From NCBI GenBank assembly GCA_016125475.1, contig WGLR01000004.1:59639-123638 (forward strand): DNA of 64,000 nucleotides. The letters run 5' to 3'. Below, piece after piece: positions 1 through 6,986 of the stretch; position 1 is the stretch's first letter; the number at the start of each line of letters is the position of its first letter. Made by a program: the position numbers and the translations under genes. Origin of the DNA: Betaproteobacteria bacterium. GTDB taxonomy: Bacteria; Pseudomonadota; Gammaproteobacteria; Burkholderiales; Ga0077523. The notes beneath the pieces were generated by a model, which saw nothing but the letters and a program-made list of their open reading frames with translations, made no database searches and was not told the DNA's origin.

Positions 1-690
1 GCCGCTCACGGTGAAGAGGTTGCCGGGACGGTAGCCATCACTGGTCGCGACCGCGACCTGTCCCGTGACCTGCCCGAACCAGAACGCGCCGTTGCGGCCG
101 GGCCGCGTCACGAATACCCCGAGCAGGAGATCAGTGCTGCCCGTGCCGGGCTGGAGCGAACGCTCTGCGACCACGCCGTCGGCATTCGCGACCCGGTGGC
201 TGCCCGTGGGAAGCTTGAGTCCGGCCTGAATGCCCCAGGCCTCGCTGGGCTCCTCCTCGTCGACGTCACGCCATGAGATCGAGACCTTTGCGTCACCGAG
301 CCTCGTGAAGTCCCATCTCTCGAGTGCGGGCGTACCCTCCGGATCCGCAACGTGCGTGTGCACGCGATCGAGGACGGACATCAGGAGCGTCGCGGACCAG
401 TGCGGGGACAGGGTGTAGTCCAGCCCGGCCACGAGGTTCCGGTTGATCGTCCGGGTTTCCCGTGCCGCTTCGTCACCCGCGGCGTCGGCGCGCCGCGTGC
501 CGGCCCAGGGTCTGTTCTGGTCGATGTACTCGTAGTGCAGGTCGATCCGGCCGTTGCCCGCCGTCGGCGGAATGCCCTGCAGGTTCCAGTTGGTCGGGAC
601 GGCGCACACGGCCGATCCGCAGTTTGCCTTTGCATCGCCGCACAGGAGGGCGAGCGCCAGAGAGACCGTTGCCGCGCGGACGGTTCGCAT
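1..690 (-). CDS. Predicted outer-membrane beta-barrel protein, C-terminus cut by window edge
   Basis: Reading the minus strand from the ATG at 690 gives 230 open codons down to base 1 with no stop, so the gene continues outside the window. The start is followed by a clear Sec signal peptide (MRTVRAATVSLALALL, then a cysteine-containing stretch with likely cleavage after AKA). The rest alternates aromatic and polar residues in short beta-like strands (for example a LHYEYID stretch and a TGSTDLLLGVFVTR stretch), typical of outer-membrane barrels. No Shine-Dalgarno is obvious. The family is not recognised. It lies just upstream, in the opposite reading order, of the copper-handling genes at 1092-2176, which hints at a metal or envelope role but proves nothing. 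Confidence 0.7.
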   Translation of the reverse strand, partial: MRTVRAATVSLALALLCGDAKANCGSAVCAVPTNWNLQGIPPTAGNGRIDLHYEYIDQNRPWAGTRRADAAGDEAARETRTINRNLVAGLDYTLSPHWSATLLMSVLDRVHTHVADPEGTPALERWDFTRLGDAKVSISWRDVDEEEPSEAWGIQAGLKLPTGSHRVANADGVVAERSLQPGTGSTDLLLGVFVTRPGRNGAFWFGQVTGQVAVATSDGYRPGNLFTVSG

Positions 691-778
691 GTGTCGTCGG
701 ATGGGGTGGAAGGGATGGGCCGGGAATGCTAGCGGCCGACGGGCCCCGACGGGTGCGACACGATGTCGCACCGCGTGA

Positions 779-1006
779 TCATGCGGTGGTGGATGCCGCC
801 ACGAGAACGATCTCGGTGTCCTCGAAACGAACGCGCTGGCCGGCACGCAGCTTCGCGCGCTTGCGCAGCTCGACGCGGCCGTCCACGCGAACCCGGCCCT
901 CGACCGTGGCCGCGTGTGCGGCACCGCCCGACGGCGCGACGCCCGCCGCCTTGAGCAGCTGGTCGAGCTGGATGTGGTCTCCTCGGACAGGGAATTCGAT
1001 GGTCAA
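779..1006 (-). CDS. Small S4-domain RNA-binding protein (YbcJ-like)
   Basis: A 75-residue protein made almost entirely of one S4 fold: an N-terminal beta strand (TIEFPVRG), the helix IQLDQLLKAAGVAPSGG, then the RVRVDGRVELRKRAKLRAGQ segment and a final beta hairpin. The YbcJ/YaaA-type S4 proteins have about 70 residues and bind structured RNA, perhaps in ribosome assembly. The start is assigned to a TTG at 1006 because no ATG or GTG gives the right length; frames extending further upstream would add unrelated arginine-rich sequence. Identity rests on the S4 pattern; the exact start is uncertain. Confidence 0.75.
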   Translation of the reverse strand: MTIEFPVRGDHIQLDQLLKAAGVAPSGGAAHAATVEGRVRVDGRVELRKRAKLRAGQRVRFEDTEIVLVAASTTA

Positions 1007-1091
1007 GGTGTGGTTCCGAAGGTGAGTGTGCCTCGCCGGGGGCGTCGATCGCCGTCGCGGATGAGGGTGGCGGGCCGGCGTGAAGGGGCGG

Positions 1092-1547
1092 TCAGTGGTC
1101 GTGCATTCCGTGCGCGTGGGAGGCGCCCAGGGGAACCGCGTGCGCCTCGACCTCGATCGTCTCGCGTGACTTGTCCGGCATCTCGACCACGATCGAAAGC
1201 GGGACCGTGTCCCCGGCATGGATGGGTCGGCGCAGATCGAACAGCATCACGTGGAAACCGCCGGGTTTGAGCGTGACGGTCCTGCCCGCGGGCAGGTCGA
1301 TCCCGTCGACGGCCCGCATCCGCATCATGTTGTCGGTCATCGTCATCTCGTGGAGTTCCACCGTACCCGCGAGCGGGCAGCGCGCACCGACCAGCCGGGC
1401 ATCGCGATCGCTCACGATCTGCATGAAGGCACCGGTGGTCTTCTGGTGCGGAACGGTGGCGCGTATCCAGGCATCCTTCACGACGACGCCGGCCAGCGCG
1501 GGCGCGGAGACGAGTGCGGCGATCACGGCCAGTGCGATTCTTTTCAT
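1092..1547 (-). CDS. Periplasmic copper chaperone PCu(A)C
   Basis: A 151-residue exported protein. Residues 1-19 are a signal peptide ending APALA. The mature part has the PCu(A)C copper site: His66 and Met68 (HEM), then His99 and Met101 (HVM), in the family spacing. A His/Met-rich tail (HAHGMHDH) may add metal binding. The family delivers Cu(I) to the CuA centre of cytochrome c oxidase, usually with a SCO thiol protein. The next gene on the same strand, 35 bp upstream, is exactly such a SCO, so the two probably form one operon for oxidase copper loading. The start at 1547 is the only ATG in front of the signal peptide. Confidence 0.92.
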   Translation of the reverse strand: MKRIALAVIAALVSAPALAGVVVKDAWIRATVPHQKTTGAFMQIVSDRDARLVGARCPLAGTVELHEMTMTDNMMRMRAVDGIDLPAGRTVTLKPGGFHVMLFDLRRPIHAGDTVPLSIVVEMPDKSRETIEVEAHAVPLGASHAHGMHDH

Positions 1548-1582
1548 GGTTGTTTCCCGGGATTGAGAGTGGGCAGGGTGAG

Positions 1583-2176
1583 TCAGGACGATGTCTTCAG
1601 GAGCGTCCGGATGTCCTCGGCGACGTCCTGCGCGCGTTCCTCGTGCCGCACCGCGAGCCGCAGACGGCCCTGCGGATCGATCACGTAGCTCATCGCCGTG
1701 TGATCCATCGTGTAGGAACTGCCGGTCGGGACCTTGCGGTAGAAGACCCGGAACTCGTCCGCGGCCTTCTTCGTTGCCGCGGCGTCGCCGTAGAGTCCGA
1801 TGAAGCTCGGGTCGAAGGCGTGGGTGTACTCCCGCAGGATTTCCGGTGTGTCCCGCTCGGGGTCCACGGTCACGAACAGGACCTGGAGACGGTCGCCCTC
1901 GGATCCGAGGAGCTTCCTGATCCGGACGGCACGTGCAAGTGTGGTGGGGCACACGTCCGGACACTGGGTGAAGCCGAAGAAGAGCATCACCACCTTGCCG
2001 CGGAAGTCCGCGAGAGACCGGGGATTGCCGTCCGGGTCGGTGAGATGGAAGTCCTTCCCGAAATCGGCTCCGGTCACGTCGACCGAGTTGAAGTGGGGGG
2101 CGTCGGGATTGCAGCCTGCGAGCGCGAGCGTCAGCGTCAGTCCCGCGCAGCAAGCGAGCCACGAGCGACGGTTCAT
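1583..2176 (-). CDS. SCO1/SenC/PrrC-family thiol-copper lipoprotein
   Basis: A 197-residue protein with a lipobox (LALAGC; Cys22) after a short hydrophobic signal, so it is probably anchored to the inner or outer membrane facing the periplasm. The thioredoxin-like SCO domain holds the metal and redox site CPDVC (Cys72, Cys76) and the conserved His159 in a MDHT motif. SCO proteins supply copper or electrons for assembly of the CuA site of haem-copper oxidases. A second in-frame ATG four codons upstream (2188) is possible. 2176 is preferred because it leaves a normal-length signal. It pairs with the PCu(A)C gene downstream. Confidence 0.92.
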   Translation of the reverse strand: MNRRSWLACCAGLTLTLALAGCNPDAPHFNSVDVTGADFGKDFHLTDPDGNPRSLADFRGKVVMLFFGFTQCPDVCPTTLARAVRIRKLLGSEGDRLQVLFVTVDPERDTPEILREYTHAFDPSFIGLYGDAAATKKAADEFRVFYRKVPTGSSYTMDHTAMSYVIDPQGRLRLAVRHEERAQDVAEDIRTLLKTSS

Positions 2177-2705
2177 CGCTGGACCCATGCACGCGGCGAC
2201 ACGTCGCGCGCCGCGAAATCATGGCGTCGCGCTGCGGGACGCACCGCGCGCCGAACGAGAGGTCGGGAATGTCCGGGCGGGACGATGAGGCAAGTCGGCA
2301 TGAGTGCTTCCTGGATCGAACTATCGGACGGGATGCGGATGGTCCACGGTGCGTGGATCCGTTTCCCGGCATCGGCGGTACACGCTCCCGGGTCCGTGAT
2401 GGTCACGGACGCGCCGGACTGCCGGCCGGGCGCACGCCGTACCGGCAGCGCTCCGCGCGGGCGAAGCGGTCGTTACGAATGTCGGGAAAGGCGCCGCGAG
2501 ATCCCCGGTCCGGGTGCTGGCTCGCGCGCGATGGTCTTTCGTGGACGTCACCATGAAAGTGTATCACCGCGACCCGGCACGCTGGCCCGAAAGGCTCACG
2601 CTTTGACAGGTTTGTGCAAATGGATCTAGTCTTGCCGAAGGACACGCAGAGGTCCGTTCCCCAAGAGATACCGGAACGAGGGAAGAAGGCATCTCGAAGG
2701 AGACC
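2177..2705. other. Intergenic stretch between divergent SCO and PEP-CTERM genes
   Basis: About 530 bases without a gene I can support. Open frames exist on both strands but give arginine/proline-rich shadow-like peptides. The right end carries the leader of the PEP-CTERM gene with a good Shine-Dalgarno (GAAGGAG, 2696-2702) and a weak sigma-54-like element reported separately. Confidence 0.5.
2621..2636 (+). promoter_or_regulatory. Weak sigma-54-like -24/-12 element upstream of the PEP-CTERM gene
   Basis: The sequence TGGATCTAGTCTTGCC has GG and GC dinucleotides separated by 10 bases (GG 2622-2623, GC 2634-2635) and keeps TGG and TTGC, but lacks the CACG part of the consensus. It is 70 bp upstream of the ATG at 2706. 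From memory of the literature, PEP-CTERM genes of XrtA systems can depend on RpoN and the regulator PrsR, which makes the position suggestive. The match is only partial. Confidence 0.3.
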
Positions 2706-3737
2706 ATGATGCATTCCGCCAGATGGCTGCGACCGCTCCTGGGCGCGTGCGTGGCATTCGCCTCGACGGTGGCGCTCGGCCAGACTTTCACGATCGATCA
2801 CGGGGACGGCGATGCCGCCGGCAGGATCCACTATCCGGACGTCTATCCGGGCCATCCGCCCCCTCCTGACACCCTGGACCCCTTGTCGTTGCCGTCGGAC
2901 CCGCTCGCTTTCGCGCGCAACTCTGCGCAGTTGTTCGGCGTGTTCGACGCGCGTACGGCCGCGTTCCAGAACGCATCCGGCATCAACGCGGTCTTCGCCG
3001 AGACCAGCGGCTTTCCGCGGGAACTGGGCCTCGACTACACCGCGAGTGCCGCCACGAATTATCACGTCGTGTTCAAGTCCGACGACACCGTCGCGGGGCA
3101 ATCGATTCCGTTCGATTTCACGATCGACAGCGGGCAGATGCGCATCGACGATTTCGCGAGTTTCTTGCCATTCGCTTCGTTCGGTGGCGCATTCGTCACG
3201 GCCGAGATCACCATCGATGGCCGCACCTGGCGCTTCACTCAGCGGCTCACCAGGGACGAGACCACCGGCCTGCCCGTGGTGACCGAGGGATTCCTCGGCA
3301 ATCGCGACGATTTCGGGCTCGGTGTCTTCCCGGTTCTGACCCCGACGGTTGCGGGTCCGGACGTGATCGTCGATGTCCCGGCCATTCACGGGACGATCAT
3401 GCTGGATGGAGGCAGCTTCCGTGCATCCGGCGTCGCGTTCGACTACTCGATGGAGGCCGAGGTAACCATGGTGCCGAGGACGGACGGAAGCGGCACGACG
3501 ACGGGGCTCGCCGGAATCAGCGATCCGTTCGCGTTCGGCACACCGGCCGATGCCGGTGACGACCTGGGCGGCAGCTTCGGTCAGGAGGGTGTCCGTTTCA
3601 CCCTTGCCGGGCAGTCGCTCGCGAGCCTTCCCGTCTCGGCGGTACCCGAACCCGGCACGTCGGTGCTGCTGGCGCTGGGTCTGCTGGGCGTGACGTGGGG
3701 GGTGCGAAGTCGCGTGCGGGCGACTTCCGTTCCGTAG
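2706..3737 (+). CDS. PEP-CTERM sorted exported protein of unknown function
   Basis: A 343-residue protein with an N-terminal signal peptide (about residues 1-25, ending VALGQ) and a C-terminal PEP-CTERM tripartite sorting signal: VPEPGT near residue 313, a hydrophobic helix, then an arginine-containing tail. Such tails are cut and processed by exosortase and target the protein to the outer surface or to exopolysaccharide. The body has no catalytic motif I recognise. It is beta-rich and contains Asp/Gly-rich stretches. The start ATGATG follows a strong Shine-Dalgarno. The PrsT-like gene at the right end of the window belongs to the same exosortase lifestyle. Confidence 0.88.
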   Translation: MMHSARWLRPLLGACVAFASTVALGQTFTIDHGDGDAAGRIHYPDVYPGHPPPPDTLDPLSLPSDPLAFARNSAQLFGVFDARTAAFQNASGINAVFAETSGFPRELGLDYTASAATNYHVVFKSDDTVAGQSIPFDFTIDSGQMRIDDFASFLPFASFGGAFVTAEITIDGRTWRFTQRLTRDETTGLPVVTEGFLGNRDDFGLGVFPVLTPTVAGPDVIVDVPAIHGTIMLDGGSFRASGVAFDYSMEAEVTMVPRTDGSGTTTGLAGISDPFAFGTPADAGDDLGGSFGQEGVRFTLAGQSLASLPVSAVPEPGTSVLLALGLLGVTWGVRSRVRATSVP

Positions 3738-3883
3738 GGTCAAGTCTGGCTCATGCGGTCGCGATCGCGCGGACGGGCCGCCCAGCGAAGTACCAGGGAA
3801 GGAGGGCGCTGAACCGGTGCCGCGCGCGACAGGGCTAGTGAAGGGCCCTGTCACGCGTGACGGGTGTACGGGTCACCGGTGGA

Positions 3884-4315
3884 TCACCAGATGATCTTCT
3901 TCGGGTCGCCCTGGTAGAGGGAGCGGATGTAGGCGATGACCTTCCAGATCTGGTCGGGCTTGAGTTCCTTCGACCACGAGACCATGACCGTTCCCTTCCG
4001 GCCTTCGGATATCGTCTTGAACAGTGTCTTGTCGGTGGGAACGTAGATCCACTCGTCATCGACCAGGCTGGGACCGACCCCGCCTTCCGCGACTCCGCCG
4101 TGGCAGCTGTAGCAGCCTGTCTTGCGCCAGAGCTTTCGTCCTTCCTCGATTGCCGCGGGATTACCCGTGTACGGATTGTGCTCCTCGCTGTCTCCGGTGA
4201 CGGGCCGCGCCTGGTCCGGCGTGTCGGCGCCTCCCGCGCCCGCACGGGCGACGGAGGGCACGACGGCCAGCGCCAGTGCGACGGACAGGGAACAGGAAAC
4301 GATGCGTCCGATCAT
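3884..4315 (-). CDS. Periplasmic c-type cytochrome, likely electron acceptor of the PQQ dehydrogenase
   Basis: A 143-residue protein with a signal peptide (residues 1-25, ending SVARA) and a single haem c site CYSCH (Cys68, Cys71, His72). Met111 (GTVMVSW) is the likely sixth ligand. It lies directly downstream of the PQQ dehydrogenase on the same strand with 130 bp between them, the usual arrangement for the cytochrome that takes electrons from such a dehydrogenase. An upstream in-frame ATG at 4333 would add six residues; 4315 gives the cleaner signal peptide. The role as acceptor is inferred from the context. Confidence 0.85.
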   Translation of the reverse strand: MIGRIVSCSLSVALALAVVPSVARAGAGGADTPDQARPVTGDSEEHNPYTGNPAAIEEGRKLWRKTGCYSCHGGVAEGGVGPSLVDDEWIYVPTDKTLFKTISEGRKGTVMVSWSKELKPDQIWKVIAYIRSLYQGDPKKIIW

Positions 4316-4405
4316 GACTGGGTCGTACCTCATTTGGGCCGGCCGGGTGGGGCCGGCCGAATCGCGAACGATGCCCGGGGGACGCGTGCCCCCGAGGCGA
4401 TGAAA

Positions 4406-4433
4406 GTGCCGGTCACATCGGCGCGACCGGCAC
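4406..4433 (-). terminator. Intercistronic hairpin between PQQ dehydrogenase and cytochrome c genes
   Basis: Perfect 9-bp arms GTGCCGGTC (4406-4414) and GACCGGCAC (4425-4433) enclose a 10-base loop. On the minus-strand transcript the stem is followed by TTTC. It lies between the dehydrogenase stop (4446) and the cytochrome start (4315). It could be a partial terminator or an mRNA-stabilising stem that sets unequal expression of the two genes. The U-tract is too short to call a full terminator. Confidence 0.45.
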
Positions 4434-4445
4434 ACGCGGACCGGA

Positions 4446-6155
4446 TCAGGGCAGCCCGAAGCCGATGATGATTCCACCCTTGCGGCTGTCCTTGAGCCAC
4501 GGTGCGCCACCCTGGCCGAAATGGGCCCAGCCGGTCCAGCCGCCGAACCCCGATGGCACCGCGACGAACTGCTTGCCGTTCACCGTGTACGTCGACGGGC
4601 TGCCGAAAATGCCGGAACCGGTCTGGAACGTCCAGAGCTGCTTGCCGGTCTTCTGGTCGTAGGCGCGGAACTCGCCTTCCGGTGTGCCGGCGAACAGCAG
4701 ACCGCCGCGCGTGGTCAGCAGTCCGCTCGTGAACGGCGAGCGGTCCTTGACCACCCACATCTTCTTGCCGGTTCGCCCGTCGAATGCGACGAGCTGGCCG
4801 TAACCCGTGTTCCAGCCGATCTTTCCTATGCCCCAGTAAGGTTTGCCGGGCGTACGCTTGTCGGGATTGAGGCCCTCGCCGAGGGGCGCGCTCTTGATGT
4901 CGGCGCAGATTTCACGGCTCGGCACGAAAACCCAGCCCGTCTCGGGATTGACCGTCATCGGGTTCCACCACTTCCCGCCTTCCGACGCCGGGCAGATGTT
5001 CTTGGCCTCGTGCTCGTACGTGGGCACCTTGTCCATGTTCCAGATCGGGCGGCCTTCGGGCGTGAAGCCCGTGGCCCAGTTGACCTTGGAAATCTCCACG
5101 CCGTAGCGGAACTTGCCGTTGGTCCGGTCGATCTTGTAGAGGAAGCCGTTGCGGTCGCCGTGCAGCCAGACCTTCTCGCTTCCGTAGTCGACGAGTACCG
5201 GCTCGTTGTTGCCGTCGAAGTCCCACACGTCGCCCGGCGTGTACTGGAAGTAGAACTTGATTTCTCCCGTGTCCGGATCCAGGGCCAGGGTCGAATTGGA
5301 GTAGAGGTTGTCTCCCGGGCGCACGCTGCCGTCCCAGTCCGGATTCGGATTGCCGACACCCCAGTAGAGGAGGTCGAGGTCGGGATCGTACGAGCCGGTG
5401 ATCCACGCCGAGGCACCGCCGTTCATGGCTGCTTCGTTCGAACCCCAGGTGTCGTGGCCAGGTTCACCGGGCCCCGGAATCGTATACGTCCGCCAGGCCT
5501 GCTTGCCTGTCTCCGCATCGAGCGCCTCGATGAAGAGCCGGGTCGGATACTCCGCGCCGGACATGCCGACGATGACCTTTCCCTTCACGACGAGCGGCGC
5601 CACGGTCATGGTGTAGGCATTCTCCCAGTTCGCGAGTGCGACGTCCCAGGCCACCTTGCCGGTCTTCATGTCGAGAGCGACGACGTGGGCGTCGGGCGTC
5701 GAGACGAAGACCTTGTTGCCGTAGAGCGCGGCACCGCGATTGCCGATGTCGCAGCACATGTGCCCGCCGACTTCCTCGGGCAACTGGTGGACGTAACGCC
5801 AGATCTCGGTGCCGGTCGCCGCGTCCAGCGCGTAGGTGCGGCCGTGAGAGGCCGTCACGTACATGATCCCGTCGTGCACGACCGGTGTCGTGTTCTGGGC
5901 GTCGAGGGTCCCCAGCGAGAAGATCCACTTCGGCACCAGCTTGCCCACGTTCGAGGAATCGATCTGGGTCAGCTTGCTGTAGCGGTTGCCGGTGTAGTTG
6001 CCGGTCGCCATCAGCCAGTTGCCCGAGTCCTCCTGGGCGTTCAACAGCATGTTGTCGGAGACGGCATCCTGCGCGGCTGCGCGGTCGACGAGCGGCATGG
6101 TCATCGCCACCGCCGCTCCCGCCAGCAATGTGAGGCATCGTTGCATTACGGACAT
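4446..6155 (-). CDS. Lanthanide-type PQQ-dependent methanol/ethanol-family dehydrogenase
   Basis: A 569-residue periplasmic enzyme with a signal peptide (about residues 1-28, ending RAAAQ) and an eight-bladed quinoprotein propeller. The adjacent cysteines that form the unusual vicinal disulfide over PQQ are Cys134-Cys135 (HMCCD). The catalytic Asp312 sits in WDFDG, so the position two residues later is Asp314 rather than the Ala of calcium MxaF enzymes. An Asp there is the hallmark of lanthanide-dependent XoxF/ExaF/PedH enzymes. The second of three nearby ATGs (6155) is chosen because AAGGAGG lies about 8 bases upstream; 6161 is too close. The fold resembles ethanol-type (Exa/Ped) at least as much as XoxF, so the substrate is left open. 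Electrons should go to the cytochrome c just downstream. Confidence 0.93.
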   Translation of the reverse strand: MSVMQRCLTLLAGAAVAMTMPLVDRAAAQDAVSDNMLLNAQEDSGNWLMATGNYTGNRYSKLTQIDSSNVGKLVPKWIFSLGTLDAQNTTPVVHDGIMYVTASHGRTYALDAATGTEIWRYVHQLPEEVGGHMCCDIGNRGAALYGNKVFVSTPDAHVVALDMKTGKVAWDVALANWENAYTMTVAPLVVKGKVIVGMSGAEYPTRLFIEALDAETGKQAWRTYTIPGPGEPGHDTWGSNEAAMNGGASAWITGSYDPDLDLLYWGVGNPNPDWDGSVRPGDNLYSNSTLALDPDTGEIKFYFQYTPGDVWDFDGNNEPVLVDYGSEKVWLHGDRNGFLYKIDRTNGKFRYGVEISKVNWATGFTPEGRPIWNMDKVPTYEHEAKNICPASEGGKWWNPMTVNPETGWVFVPSREICADIKSAPLGEGLNPDKRTPGKPYWGIGKIGWNTGYGQLVAFDGRTGKKMWVVKDRSPFTSGLLTTRGGLLFAGTPEGEFRAYDQKTGKQLWTFQTGSGIFGSPSTYTVNGKQFVAVPSGFGGWTGWAHFGQGGAPWLKDSRKGGIIIGFGLP

Positions 6156-6509
6156 CACCATTCCCTCCTTCACGTTGATGTTGGCAACTGCAAACTCGCG
6201 CCACGCGTGCACGCTAAAGGTGCGCGCGTGGTCCTGCTCCACCGTGACTGCGGGACATTCTCGCGAGACCGGGCTCGCGATGTCTGCCTCCCGCGCATTT
6301 CTCGAACACACACGGCGCAGAGGATAGTCGATCCGGATGTCATCGGGGAAGCGGGCGGCCGGCCCGACGTACACGAGGGGGGGCGCGTCATCCGGTCCGC
6401 CAGGGGAGCATGGAGGGGGACTGGCGTCCCGTAATGGAAACACCCCCGGGGCGCGCACGACGGGGCCCCGGGAGGCCGGGGCAGGGCGATGCCGGGACGC
6501 CGCCGCGCG
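6156..6509. other. Intergenic region upstream of the PQQ dehydrogenase
   Basis: About 350 bases between the PIN-domain gene stop and the dehydrogenase start. Apart from the dehydrogenase Shine-Dalgarno AAGGAGG (6164-6170) I see no gene, strong hairpin or recognisable operator. It presumably holds the dehydrogenase promoter. Confidence 0.4.
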
Positions 6510-6986
6510 TTACGCGGAGAGACCTCCGCGCGCTCCTTCGCTCCGGACGGCCGTGTACCACTCGTCGAATCCGTGCGGAGCGACGATCCGGAAGGGGAGG
6601 GGCGTGCGTCTCGGACGCGCGAGCTCGAGAAGCGCCCTGTCGCGCGTGACCAGCACGCGGGCGCCGCCGTCCCGGGCGAGTTCGAGAAACATCTGATCGT
6701 CCGGATCGCGGCACGTCGGCAAGGGTATCCCGGGCGGCTGACCCGACCGCGTCAGCCGGATGCTGTTCGCACGGCATTCGGCCAGCAGTTCGGCCTGACG
6801 GCGCGCGTCGGGCGTCCGGCGCCCCAGCGGGTAGCCCAGGGCGCGCGCGAGTTCCGCCTCGCACGCGTCGTCGATCACGATCTCGGCCTGCGTCGACCTC
6901 ACGGCGGCCCGGATCGGCTCGACGACCGGATCGTCGAACACGAGCCAGTCGAGCCAGACGTTCGTGTCCAGCACGACGCGCATCAT
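6510..6986 (-). CDS. PIN-domain protein, putative toxin-antitoxin toxin without visible antitoxin
   Basis: A 158-residue PIN-fold protein. The acidic metal site can be read as Asp7 (VVLDTN), a Glu in the DDACEAEL helix, the DPDDQMFLELA aspartates and the VTRDRALL Asp, the usual order for the toxin component, PIN family. Such proteins are Mg-dependent ribonucleases. Its ATGATG start overlaps the TGA of the upstream pabBC gene (ATGA), so it is probably translationally coupled to it. No small antitoxin gene lies next to it on either side. It could be a domesticated RNase, or it may be neutralised from elsewhere. Confidence 0.82.
   Translation of the reverse strand: MMRVVLDTNVWLDWLVFDDPVVEPIRAAVRSTQAEIVIDDACEAELARALGYPLGRRTPDARRQAELLAECRANSIRLTRSGQPPGIPLPTCRDPDDQMFLELARDGGARVLVTRDRALLELARPRRTPLPFRIVAPHGFDEWYTAVRSEGARGGLSA

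Noticed and set aside
2173..2406. Small minus-strand frame upstream of SCO
   Set aside because: Overlaps the SCO start, has no Shine-Dalgarno, and its peptide shows no recognisable domain.
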